Shown here: in pieces, positions 43,735 through 53,739 of the stretch
Position numbering within the stretch: the first letter of the stretch is position 1
Layout of the letters: the number at the start of each line of letters is the position of its first letter
NCBI GenBank assembly: GCA_022414725.1
Contig: CM039466.1
Location: 17,446,817-17,510,816 of the forward strand
Origin: Microglena sp. YARC
Taxonomy: Eukaryota; Chlorophyta; Chlorophyceae; Chlamydomonadales; Chlamydomonadaceae
Length of the DNA stretch: 64,000 nt
Direction: 5' to 3'
Notes under the pieces: generated by a model
Told to the model about the DNA's origin: nothing
The model's input: only the letters and a program-made list of their open reading frames with translations
The model's database searches: none
Translations under genes and position numbers: made by a program

Positions 43735-44475
43735 AAGAGAAGAGAGCAAGAAATGTACCAGATGAGCTGTGTATCTAACAATTAACGTGGACGTGGGCGA
43801 GGGCGTTTTCTTGCAGGTATCGCTGATCCAGGGCAATATAGTGCGATATCATTTGGACAGCTATGACTGAGTGACTCGTAGCAGCAGCTGTCCCCGACAG
43901 CGAAATAGCCGCCGCCTGGACAAGGAAACGCATTGCACGAGCCCAGAGGCAACACAAGCAACAAAGGATCGACTGGGGGGCGTTCTCGCGCATTATCAGA
44001 AGCAACACAACCGACAGGCGGTCGAATGAGAGGTGCTCCCGGGCAGTATCTCAGCTTCCAATCACCTGGCAGCGCGACAAGATCAGAGATAGATGCCCCG
44101 TGCAGGGGAGGATTGTGAATGCTATTAACAAAAAAGCAGTAGCACCTGGACCTACGAAAAATATCTTCAACTAGCACGGAGGGGCAAGCGGCTTGGCGGT
44201 GCATGGAGGGACTTGGGAGCGTTTCGTAGTGCGACACCTCACGTTCCGTTCCGTACGCCACGCCGATGCACAGTTGTTTTGCTCTCGATCTCTCTATGAC
44301 TCTACCTCGACAGGATTCAATGAGGTCTAGCACGGGATTCAGCACTCACCTTTTTGAAGCTGCTCTATTACGCACTGGAAAAGCCAGTGATGCTGCTTAC
44401 ACCGCTTGCTTATTGAATCAACTACAAAAGTGCACTGCCCGCCCTTATCAACCTGGGGTGACCGGCCCGTCGTGA
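43735..44475 (-). other. Probable upstream exons and introns of copy II
   Basis: Counterpart of 30640-31480. It includes TTTCCTTGTCCAG|GCGGCGGC and the likely donor CAGCTTCAAAAAG|GTGAGT near 44350. A minus frame ending VDKGGQCTFVVDSISKRCKQHHWLFQCVIEQLQKG reaches that donor. Homology with copy I ends at 44475 (CCCGTCGTG). Confidence 0.4.
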
Positions 44476-44479
44476 GGTT

Positions 44480-45112
44480 CAAGTGCATGTGGATTCCCGT
44501 GGATTGGACCTTTTGGATGCTGATCATTTATATTCCGCTGTGGGCGTGTTTCCAGTGGCGCAACAGTTGAAATCTGAATAGTAGGCCCTCAAACCTACAG
44601 TTGAAATTTGAGGAGCCGAGCTGGCCGAACAGTGTAATGTCTTTGCGCAGGTCAGCAGTGTTGTCCATCACTGGCGCTCTGGTCCATCAGAGGGTCCAGC
44701 GCTGCCCCCCTGCAAGTACATCCTGCGTTGACCCTCCCTGTTCGAAGTATCCTCCTATGCGTTGGAGAAGGTGGTCGAGCCTGGACCGCAGGTACCTGCC
44801 TCTGTCGCTTCTGCTGCTGCTCAACTTGTAGTTGTAGCCTCCCATGGGGAACTTCCATTCCGGGAGGGATGTCAGCCATACTTGCGGAAGCAAGAGCGGA
44901 CGAGGAAATGAGCAAAGCAAGAGAGATAGGAAGGAAGAAAGAAATATCGATCCAAAAGGGGCGTACTTAGAATGCGTCGCAAAATTGAGCCGCGAAATGT
45001 TCGCCGATGTTCGGACTCGGAGTCGGATCTCGGCGATCAGGTGCAGTTGCTTGCTATTGTATTGCTCTTGTGAGTAGAAGCTCAGCCCTTTTGTCTGGTA
45101 TGTTGGTTGCAA
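44480..45112 (-). CDS. Unrecognised short open frame(s), low support
   Basis: A pyrimidine-rich leader (TTTCTTCCTTCCTATCTCTC, TTGCTTTGCTC) precedes ATGGCTGACATCCCTCCC (start at about 44879, 75 codons). A second frame in the same place reads GGYNYKLSSSRSDRGRYLRS, RLDHLLQRIGGYFEQGG. The second looks more protein-like but its natural start is unclear. Neither matches a family I know. This could be the first exon of a gene whose remainder is out of frame. Confidence 0.2.
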
Positions 45113-46280
45113 ATGCCAACTGTTGACTGAAATGCCGTTGGAGCCTCCGAAGGCCTGATCGGGGGGGTTAAGCTAGGGCCAGATTTGGTTACACGTTTTG
45201 GCATGTCTCTAGGTCAGTGGCAGTTTTTTTTTTTTTTTGCGACCCGTCGCCAAATCGGCGACCCAGGGGCGACCACCGTGCGACGCTCAGGTGTGCGAGT
45301 TTAAGGCGAAATCGGCCCTTGGTCGCCACAAATGCGACCGCGAGTAAGTGATTTGTGCCCGGGGTCGCCACCTTGGTCGCACCTGGGTCGCACGGGCCCA
45401 GCCCAACCCAGCTAGCTAGCTAGCTCTAAGCGACTAAGCCAGCTCTTCAGAACCGAAAGAACTGAAAGTGACCCCTGAGGCCAACTGCCCAAGCCAGAAA
45501 GTACAGTAGTGCAGCCCGTGGAGTTACTCCCGCGTTCCAACTTCCACGAGGGGTGAGGGGTGGGCACCGTTCCAATCAAGCTTAGTTAGTTGAATTGTTG
45601 ATTATTGCGCAGGCGGTATCTGCCAAGCGCAGTCGCGGCAATGACAAGTTTGTCGCTCGTCTTCAATCCAGTCGCGACTACTCCTTTGAAACCCGTTAGA
45701 AGGGCCATGCGAGTCTATTCGCACCACCCACCTCTCTCCCATCGTCCTACCAAAGCACCGCGGTCCTACCAAAGCACCGCGGTCCTACCAAAGCACCATC
45801 TCTAGTCGTCGAATTCATGGGAGAAGTCGGACCTTGGGCGCGCCCCCCTCCCCCTCAACCCCTGCCTTAGGGAAATTGCTTGGACAGAGGTGTAGGCCCC
45901 GGGTCTAGGCCGTGCCAGCAGAGGTTGCACCAACAAAGGAGACAGGTGTGAGGAGGGTGTATGTGTGTGAAAACCCCCCCACACCCACACACCCACACAC
46001 CCAAATGCTAACACCACAATTGATAGTATCACATTTTGCATGATGTGAAAAGATCGAGTAGACCCTTTTCTTATGAAGCGCAAGGAATGTGTATTGATGA
46101 TAACTTAATAGTGAGTATGTTTTAGGTTGGCCGGAATGTTGGGGCTAGGTTGTAGTACTAGACCCAGTGGTTACTTTTCTGTACAATTAGGGGCTTGACA
46201 AAGTTGTTTCAAACCAGTGTAACACATGTCATCCATGTGCAAAAAGCATGCATTATAAGCCCTCCCCCCCCAAAAAATCC
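45113..46280. other. Intergenic, no gene seen
   Basis: It includes a T run (45227-45238), an NGCGACC-rich stretch (45239-45400), three copies of the 19-bp unit CCTACCAAAGCACCGCGGT (45749-45799) and a CACACCCA tract. Short frames are not supported. Confidence 0.45.
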
Positions 46281-46282
46281 GG

Positions 46283-46369
46283 GGGGCTACGCCCCACGAA
46301 CCCCCCTTAAAAGTAGCGGCGCTTTGTGTCGAGCGCTTCGCGCTCGACAGACGGTGCTACCGCACCGTC
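46283..46369. repeat. Cluster of three GC-rich hairpins
   Basis: GGGGC-TAC-GCCCC (46283-46295), GTCGAGCGC-TTC-GCGCTCGAC (46328-46348) and GACGGTGC-TACC-GCACCGTC (46350-46369) are perfect stems in an otherwise AT-richer area. Such palindromes are common in organelle DNA of some green algae, so an organelle-derived insertion is one possibility. Confidence 0.6.
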
Positions 46370-46443
46370 CCAGAATGAGGCTATGGTCGCCACTTGTGGC
46401 TACCAAATTGACCTCCAGATTTCTGAAAAAAAAAAACTGGTCA

Positions 46444-46545
46444 GTGCTGGTTCGACTTGCACAAGATTGTTTTTTTATATACCTTTAGTCGACAGCTTCG
46501 TGGTGAAGTACAGCAAAAATATTTGTGTGCAAGTCGAGCCAGCAC
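46444..46545. repeat. 19-bp inverted repeat
   Basis: GTGCTGGTTCGACTTGCAC (46444-46462) pairs with GTGCAAGTCGAGCCAGCAC (46527-46545) with one mismatch, enclosing 64 bp of AT-rich sequence. It could be a small fold-back element or terminal repeats. Confidence 0.55.
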
Positions 46546-48302
46546 CTCCAAATAGTGGCCTCTACATGCCCCGAATAGACGAAAATTGGGCAAAAAAGTT
46601 ACAAAAATTTCACTTTTTTCGAGCCAAAATTTCTAGCTCGACTTAAAAACACCCTCAGCCAAGATGCAAAGCATTTTTGAAAAAGACAAACCTTCCCGCT
46701 CTGGGTTTCAGATAGGATTTGGCACAGATCGTATAATTTGACAAAAAATGTGTCAAAAATGGCACATATCTTGTGTTTCAGGAGTTTTATACAAGTTGGA
46801 AACTCAATCCAAGTTGCTGAGCACTAGTTTGCACCCAGCAGATTCTACCCAGGTGGATTTGGTGTAGAAGTTGAGAAGGTCGCCCATTTGACACACAAGC
46901 ACCATGCCACGCCATTCCCAGCCCTCACAGGCTGGCTAACCGACTCGCAGCAGTTGGAACGAGAGGCAGAATCACGCAGTTTCTGACAATTCAATTACAG
47001 GCAATATGATGGATGGCACAATTTGATGGCGATTGATCGATTCCCTGCTCGATCTGTGCCCTGTTGAGCTCGCGTCAGTCACTCACGTGCGATCGTGTAT
47101 CCTCGGGACTTCCGGGCAGCTTTCGCCACTGACCACGGCAGGATGCGAAAATGCAATGTAAACTCCGGAAATTGCTTTGCGTTTGCTTTTGGTCTTCACG
47201 GAGACATCGGAAAAGAAATAACCAGTTCTTGGCCTGGGGTTAAACTAACAACGAGCTTATGGCGTTATTTTTTTTTCTTACAGGGGGCTGCGCGTTATTT
47301 TTTTTTCAGGGGCTGTACAAAAACGTACAGCTTGGCCAGTTAAACTAACAAGGGGCGGCAACGATCTGGGGCGGAGGATGCAACCGTGTCTGTCTACGTG
47401 TTCGCGCGGCATCTCCGCTTAACCCCCCCGGCCACGGGGGTGGTCCTCCCGTCGGTACGACGGGCTCAGATGCTAGTAGTCTAGTCTAGTACTAGTCTAA
47501 CAACTGACACATCCCAGATCTGGGACGATCGGTGCCGGGCCGTGCCAGGCTATAGCTGACACGGATGCGGGTATCGGGTAGGGTCGGGTAGGATCTACCC
47601 ATCAAGGAATCGGTAGCTAACTCGAGAACTCGGTAGCTGGCCTCGAAAACGTCTCATCAAACATCTCGTCTTCGTTCATCCGTCTCATCTGCTAACTTAA
47701 AAAAAATGCGCAGCACAGGCTGAGTTTGTAACAACCTGACAGACGGTACATGACATGATGCGGCCCTGAAAACGCCAATTCATGAAGTCACTTTGATTTG
47801 GCGAACCGGTACTACTTTCTTGCACGCATCTCGATCATGAACGTAGCGCTTACCCCCCCCCCCCCCCCCCCCCCCCGGGTGGGCCCTATGGGGAGCACGC
47901 GCGACAACAGGGGTCCGGAAACCCGTCCCCATGTCCAACTTTCTAACGCGTCTTGATTATTTCAATTTAACCGCACACATCGCATCGAATGTATCCCTAT
48001 GAGCACATAATGATTGAATTGTGACAATCCGACGCAACTTTACCCACTGAACATGTTCAAATCCGAAGCCTCGAAAATCAGCTTTCTCTAGGGAGCGCAG
48101 CTACTGCCCCCAAATGACTAGATAGTCGAGTATGGTCCTAGGAAGTCATTATATTCGATTTGAATCACTGTGCATCGACCGGAGATGGAGGTCGGAGGGT
48201 CGCGAATAGCTGTATAAACCCTCCGACCCCCGTGAGCAACATGCCGAAGTTGCGAGGAGCTCAATTTGACGCTGCATATATGCAATGGGCGACTAGCGAA
48301 CC
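46546..48302. other. Intergenic; single satellite fragment; C run
   Basis: 47428-47505 carries CCACGGGGGTGGTCCTCCCGTCGGTACGACGGGCTCAGATGCTAG, one diverged unit end of the 55-58 kb satellite, followed by the same TAGTCTAGTACTAGTCTAAC tail seen at 57890-57925. A C run lies at 47850-47876. No gene is supported. Confidence 0.5.
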
Positions 48303-48895
48303 TTGTGTCGTGTTTGGGAAGTAAGCTACCCATGTTTTCCCTCAAGAAGCTCATCAAGACCGACGAGTGTTGCATACGAGGGTCGACCCAGCATGGCCTT
48401 AGACGACGTAAAGCTAGCCAATGGGGTCTCATCAGAATTGCATAATCAGATGTGGCATTGGCTCCCGAGGAGGACAGGCTGGAGGTTTTTGAGGAACCGC
48501 AGAAGAATAAGAGCCATGAATTCATTAACCCCAAACATGCTCATGCAAACACTATTGATCACACGCGCACATCCAGCTCCCACCCGGCTTCTCACCCCCA
48601 ACTCTAGCATGGCTACCAAAAATATGTATGATGAGGAACTCCAGGTCTGGCTGGCTATGGCAGGCTATCATTTTGATGCATTGGTGCTCCGCATCATTGG
48701 CCTCCAACACCAAGCATGGGATTCACCACACCTTCCTACAATGGCGCGCACCGCTCGCATGGAGAACATGCATTGGCTGATCCGTGAGGTCACATTGCCC
48801 ACACTGCAAGACCATGTGTCAACGTTGGCCAAGTGGGCCATCAAGAGTTCCAAGTGCATGGGCTTTACCACAGAGTTGTTGTTTGTGTTCATGGC
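48303..48895 (+). pseudogene. Open frame split by the copia insertion, 5' part
   Basis: An open frame reaches the insertion point in phase. A conservative start is ATG at 48609 (MATKNMYDEELQVWLAMAGY), giving sequence rich in helices, with WLAMAGYHFDALVLRIIGLQ and TLQDHVSTLAKWAIKSSKC. The frame continues after the element, from 53568, as ILEAHEQLLMSHPSASRLLV until a stop near 53731. Reading the target duplication once keeps phase. The family is not recognised. It may be a host gene or part of another transposon. Confidence 0.45.
48891..48895 (+). repeat. Target-site duplication (left), ATGGC
   Basis: Identical to 53563-53567 directly after the right LTR. Five bp is the usual duplication size for copia integrase. 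Confidence 0.85.
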
Positions 48896-49239
48896 TATCA
48901 GCATGAATTGCGGTGCTCTCACGCGTTTTATGACTTGGTGACTACTTATGTACTCCCTTAGAACTATCGGTACAGACAGTTTTACTGTCTGTACTGTGTC
49001 AGCTGCCCATAGACACGGTAGCAGCTTCCTGTTAGCTGCGTCACCGTGTTCTTCTGACACGCGCTGTCTAGCCTGTACCCGGATCAGGTTCCAGGCTGCC
49101 GCCCCTTTCCTCCACTGGTGTCCCTTTATGGTTCCCCCGTCCTTTGTAATTTATTCTCGTCTCCGTGGACGTATAGATTGGCGCGTCTGTTCCGCTGCAA
49201 ACATCTCTGTCCACTCTACGGAGTGTATTAAAGCTGATA
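48896..49239 (+). repeat. 5' LTR (344 bp) with TATCAGC/GCTGATA ends
   Basis: Begins TATCAGCATG and ends AAGCTGATA; the outer 7 bp are perfect inverted repeats rather than the usual TG...CA. It contains a perfect 11-bp-stem hairpin GTACAGACAGT-TTT-ACTGTCTGTAC (48970-48994). It differs from the 3' LTR at six positions that I can count. Confidence 0.9.
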
Positions 49240-49252
49240 GGTTACGGGCTCC
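49240..49252 (+). other. Primer-binding site, half-tRNA(iMet)-like
   Basis: GGTTACGGGCTCC follows the LTR directly. Its complement GGAGCCCGTAACC resembles the anticodon stem-loop of eukaryotic initiator tRNA (GGGCCCATAACC) with about two differences, as in Drosophila copia, which primes from a half tRNA. It does not resemble the 3' CCA end of a tRNA. Confidence 0.45.
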
Positions 49253-49276
49253 TCATTTACTACCACTGCTTTTCAA

Positions 49277-50189
49277 ATGCAACTTCCGCGAGGGCCTCCT
49301 GCCGGCTTTGTGAAACTCACTGATCAAAATGGTGTTTCTTGGTCGCGCGGGATTCGCAGTGTCACCGTTAGCAATGGCTGCGACCATGTCCTTCCAACAG
49401 AGGTCAGGGTTCCTTTTGATTGGCTTGATGATTGCGCGCCAGTAGCCTCTGCTGCCGGAGAGGAGGATCCTTCCGCCATCGTGGAAGTAACCCCCCCCAG
49501 TCATTCCTCCATCTTCCCTTCTTTTTCCTCCCCTGCCGTCTGTCGCCTCCTCCCGTCTGTCGTAGATGACTGTGCCGTGCAGACTCAAGTCGGCGACTAG
49601 CCTGGACATCGGTGGAGGTTCCCCGTCTTCGTCTGCTCGCGTCCTTGACGTCGCTAACATTTCTCCGGTGTTTGAGGCTCTGCTTGCGAACCCGGAGGTT
49701 GCCAAGCCGACCAAGCTCCATGCTGATGTCTACGTCGTCTGTGACCCCCTTTGCTCTGCCCAGCCGACGGTCGGCTACTAGCATGAGCTTGCGCTCTAGT
49801 GGCTCTGTGCTACCTTCTAGAGAATTTTTTCGATCAAGCTGGCGGATCGCCGGCACTGCCGTAGGGTTCGCCAGAGGACCTACGCGTCTGGACCTGGAGA
49901 TTCTGGAGGTGGTAGGAAGCAGGGGGGTATGGTCAGCACCACTACGGGTGCTGCTCCCTCTACCCCCCAACCGGGTGTCGCAGCGCCGGTCATCGCCCAT
50001 GCTGGAGGCCGACGTGGACGCCGTCCTGGCCCTAGTCCAGCGGCCGTGGAGGTTCTTTGGCATGATTACTTGGTGGATATTTTTCTCTCTTAGGATCCTT
50101 GGGACCCCTGGGTGCGTTCCGTGGTTCGACAGAGGTCGCGTTCTTTGTCTTACCGTGCCCCTTGTCCTTCCCCTGGGTGCCCTCCTTCG
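49277..50189 (+). pseudogene. gag remnant and undefined filler
   Basis: 49290-49370 encodes FVKLTDQNGVSWSRGIRSV, which fits the copia Gag N-terminus (K-L-x-G-x-N-Y-x-x-W-S-x-x-I/M). After that no frame shows Gag helices, a CCHC knuckle or a DSG protease. The filler to 50189 is Ser/Pro/Leu-rich in every frame, and I cannot place it. Confidence 0.4.
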
Positions 50190-50700
50190 GTGTATGCCTC
50201 AGCTACATGAGTTTGTGTTCAAGTGTTTGAGTTCTGATAGGGCTTAGGATTTTTTAGTTAAGTGGTATCGAGTAATGGTTGATCTCGATTAGTTGTGGCG
50301 GTGCTTATCGATGGTTTACACTGCTCAGCAGAATGCAACGGTGGAGAGGTTTAATGGGGTCTTACAGAGTGTAGCTAGGAGTATCCACTTGGAGTCTAAA
50401 CTAGCTAAGTCTTTCTGGCCCTATGCCTTCCTAAGTGCTTGTTACCTTCGTAATCGGCTATACAACTAGGGTGACAAGACTCCATACAAGTTGTTCTTTG
50501 GGGTTCTACCTGATGTGTCGTTGTTGTGTGTGTTTGGTTGCCCTTGCTATGTCACCTTAGTCAATGGGAAGAAACGCAACAAGCTAGACGAAAGGGCGTT
50601 ATTTGGTAGACTGGTTGGGTATTCCCTGGTGAGTAAGGGTTATTTTGTTTGGGTTCCGAAGTTGCGCCAGGTAGTAGAGAGTCGTGATGTACTCTTCTAA
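50190..50700 (+). pseudogene. Integrase, C-terminal part of the core
   Basis: The frame reads LHEFVFKCLSSDRA*DFLVKW (the SDRGxEF strand region), then YTAQQNATVERFNGVLQSVA, corresponding to the catalytic-Glu helix TPQQNGVAER, then FWPYAFLSACYLRNRL and TPYKLFFGVLPDVSLLCVFG, all standard for copia integrase. The Asp-containing first half and the zinc-binding HHCC are gone. In-frame stops interrupt it at four places. Confidence 0.8.
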
Positions 50701-51489
50701 AAGCAGTTCAGCTATAACTGCATACCTGGGCTATCCCCTTATGACGGGTCCCCGTATGTTTCTCGCATCCCTGCTGCCATCAACGGACACATGCTTGATT
50801 CTGCAGGAAATGCCTTAGACCCTTTACCAACCCCAATTGTCGACCGCTGCCCTGGCCATGGGATGAATTTGCGTCCCAGGTCAGGGGCTGATGGTGCTGT
50901 ATTGCGTGTGAAGGTACTGGGCGGGCGGGATTCTGATGTTCCTTCAGGCAACGATTTACCCGAATCTCAGGGGGTCGCCAGGCCCTCCTCTGCGCCACGT
51001 TCCGTCGGTGAAGCTCTAGGATTTGGACAGCCTCAGGTCATAGTGGAGCCTGTCATAGGTCCACAGTCTACTAGTTGCCACCCCCCGTCCACCTGTTCGG
51101 ATGGCTCGCGGGCGTTGTTGATCCCTTCGCCTCCTGACGTCCCTGGTGGTTTATACCGGACAAGGCATTGTGACGATGTAGCCGTCACCGAAAGTGTGAG
51201 TGATGACCTTGAACACTGGTCTGGCTCTGATACTGCGTATGGCTGGGGTGTACCGGTCGACCCAGGATTCATTGATTTAGAGGCAAAGAAAGCCGACCCA
51301 TTTCAACCAGGCAGTAGTTCTGCACTGTGGACTGTACTACTTGATACTGCTGATATTGCTAATACACATGCTGCTCATGTACAAGTAAACTGCTTGTACG
51401 TGGGGGCATATATTTCTACCTCATCTGAACTAACCTATAAAGCTGCCATGCTTCCTACCAACCCTGACAAGGATCCTGTCTGGCAGGTG
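50701..51489 (+). pseudogene. Integrase-RT linker
   Basis: Open and poorly conserved, as expected of the copia linker. It ends SSELTYKAAMLPTNPDKDPVWQ, which matches the RT lead-in (TYKEAMxxPDxxxWxxAM). Some of the following residues (the KPIGxKWVFKVK region) are deleted, and the frame then changes. Confidence 0.65.
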
Positions 51490-52385
51490 GTTATTTGTGA
51501 AGAAGGTTGGGGTTGATGGTTCTGTGCGCAAGGCACGTTTTGTGGTCCGAGGTTTTCTGCAGCGTCCTGGGCTGGACTTTCATGATGTATATGCCCCCGT
51601 CTCTTCTAAAGCAGGTCTGAGGGTACTCCTTGCTGCCATCACTCATAGAAAAATGTTTGTTCGGCAGCTGGATATCAAGACTGCATTTCTGAATGCTAAG
51701 TTGGAACCTGGACTTGACTTGTACTGCCACCAGCCTGAGGGCTTTAAGGTACTTGGTCCTAACGGTGTTCCCCTTGTGTGCAAACTGATCAAGTCCCTTT
51801 ATGGTTTGAAGCAGGCGCCCAGGGCTTGGAGTATGGATGTCAAGCGGGTTTTGGTTGCACATGGGTTTACTATGTGCAAGGCAGAATCTGCTCTGTATTT
51901 TAGGAGGGATTCTTTTGGTGGGTGGAGCTATGTCCTGACCTATGTTGATGATTTTATCTGTGCTTTTAGTGAGCTGGCTTTATATGCTTTGCTGATCAAG
52001 GCTATGGAGGCTGCTGGCTGGGAGGTCAAGGAGATGGGTGTACCGGTTCAGTTCCTCTCATTGGACATGAACGTTACACTTGACTCTGATGGCAGGTGTG
52101 TTCAGATCAACCTCTCCCAACACTCCTACATTGTTGATCTGGTGGAGCAGTTTGGTCTCACTGCTGCAGCCAAGCCCAAGTTTTCTGCCCCCATGGCCAA
52201 GTGCACCGTCACTGACCCTCCCCCCTGCCCTCTAATAGCCAGTACCTATCTCTGGTGGGTGCTTTGCTATACCTGGCTACTTGCGCCAGACCTGATATTT
52301 CTTTTGCTGTCCGCTACCTGTCCAGGTTTTCTGCTCACCCTACCGTCCCCCTCTGAGGGGCAGCCAAGCGTTTGCTCTTGTATTT
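51490..52385 (+). pseudogene. Reverse transcriptase
   Basis: Clear copia RT: KARFVVRGFLQRPGLDFHDVYAPV, RQLDIKTAFLNAKL (first catalytic Asp, about 51671), LIKSLYGLKQAPRAW (about 51785), and YVDDFI (the YVDD box, about 51941). All three catalytic aspartates are present. A frameshift near 52225 separates it from SLVGALLYLATCARPDISFA, the conserved end that is read in another frame, and a TGA sits near 52357. Confidence 0.9.
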
Positions 52386-52906
52386 GAGGTCACATTCCCA
52401 CCTGGGACTCACTTACACCCACAGCCCTGATTTCTCTTTTACTGTCTTTATTGACTCATCCTTTGCTGATGATGGGTCTGACAGGAGGTCTCAGACTGGC
52501 TATGCTGTGCTTGCTGGGGGGTGCCTAGTGAACTGGATGAGCAAGAGGCAGCCCACTGTTGCCATTAGCTCTAGTGAGGCTGAGTATCAGGCCCTGTCTC
52601 AGACTGCCAGGGAGGTGCAATGGTTGAAGAAGTTGAGGGTGGATCTGGGTCTGCCTTGTGACCTGGTTACCATTCAGGGTGACGACTTAGGGTCTCTTGA
52701 GTTGGGCCAATGACTGGCAGCTGCTCCCTCGCAGCAAGCACATTGATGTTATTCATCACTACATCAAGGAGCTGGTGGAGGATGGCCAACTGGATGTTGC
52801 CTATGTTAACACTAAGGACAACTGTGCTGACCCCTTCACCAAGCCCCTTGATCCTGCTGTGTTCTGGCGGTTTGTCCGAATGCTTGGAATGACCGCTTCT
52901 CCTTAG
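52386..52906 (+). pseudogene. RNase H and copia C-terminus
   Basis: VFIDSSFADDGSDRRSQTGY (the D-x-D-W-A-G-equivalent strand; here DSSFADD), NWMSKRQPTVAISSSEAEYQ (catalytic Glu), then after a frame change near 52700 RSKHIDVIHHYIKELVEDGQ and DNCADPFTKPLDPAVFWRFV, the standard copia end. A stop follows at 52906. Confidence 0.9.
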
Positions 52907-53164
52907 GGTCATTTTTTTTTCTGGTTACATCGGTTTCTTTGGTTATCATTGTTTGGCATTAGGTTCCTATTCCCGAATCGGGTTTTCTATACCGTTGTTA
53001 CCCATCTTTGATATTCGGTTTTTCATCCTTTTCTAGCTTGGCAAAATTTTGTTTTTGCCTTGTTTCATTCCTTCCTTTAACCCTTTGGGTTTCATTTGAA
53101 GTTCTCTCGACATTCGGAGTTCTTTGATTTTTTTTTTTAATCTGTTACATATAGTTCTATGTCC

Positions 53165-53218
53165 CCAGTGCCATAGGTGGAGTAGTAGTATTGTATGTCA
53201 CCTGCGTCATAGGTGGAG
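53165..53218 (+). other. Polypurine-tract candidate, duplicated
   Basis: CATAGGTGGAG lies directly before the 3' LTR (53208-53218), and a second CATAGGTGGAGTA lies about 37 bp upstream (53172). AGGTGGAG is the expected place and type of plus-strand primer, although one T interrupts the purines. Confidence 0.5.
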
Positions 53219-53562
53219 TATCAGCATGAATTGCAGTGCTCTCACGCGTTTTATGACTTGGTGACGACTTATGTACTCCCTTAGAACTATCGGTACAGAC
53301 AGTGTTACTGTCTGTACTGTGTCAGCTGCCCATAGACACGGTAGCAGCTTCCTGTTAGCTGCGTCACCGTGTTCTTCTGACACGCGCTGTCTAGCCTGTA
53401 CCCGGATCAGGTTCCAGGCTGCCGCCCCTTTCCTCCACTGGTGTCCCTTTATGGTTCCCCCGTCCTTTGTAATTTATTCTCGTCTCCGTGTACGTATAGA
53501 TTGGCGCGTCTGTTCCGCTGCAAGCATCTCTGTCCACTCTACGGAGTGTATTCAAGCTGATA
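53219..53562 (+). repeat. 3' LTR (344 bp)
   Basis: Same length and ends as the 5' LTR, with six substitutions and no indels seen. The hairpin (53293-53317) is kept, its single change lying in the loop. It is followed by ATGGC (53563-53567). Confidence 0.9.
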
Positions 53563-53567
53563 ATGGC

Positions 53568-53733
53568 CATTCTAGAGGCGCATGAACAGCTACTAATGTC
53601 ACACCCCTCGGCCTCCAGGCTGCTTGTTCAACGTGCCGTATCTACCAATGAGCTTACCCCCCCCCCGGGCCTGATGGGATTTGGGGGTGTGGGGGGGGGG
53701 CGCATCGATTCCGACAGACAATTTCGGGCTTAG
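53568..53733 (+). pseudogene. Open frame split by copia, 3' part
   Basis: Continues the frame of 48303-48895 with ILEAHEQLLMSHPSASRLLV and QRAVSTNELTPPPGLMGFGG, then a Gly-rich stretch and a TAG near 53731. See the 5' part for discussion. Confidence 0.4.
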
Positions 53734-53739
53734 GGTCAA

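Larger units (their letters stand above)
48896..53562 (+). mobile_element. Ty1/copia LTR retrotransposon, decayed interior
   Basis: 4667 bp with 344-bp LTRs, a 5-bp target duplication, and domain order gag (remnant), integrase, reverse transcriptase, RNase H, which is the copia order. A full copia interior is usually longer than the ~3980 bp here: the zinc knuckle, protease and most of integrase are missing. Stops occur at about 50246, 50299, 50467 and 50698, with frame changes near 51490, 52225 and 52700, so it cannot make its own enzymes. Confidence 0.9.
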
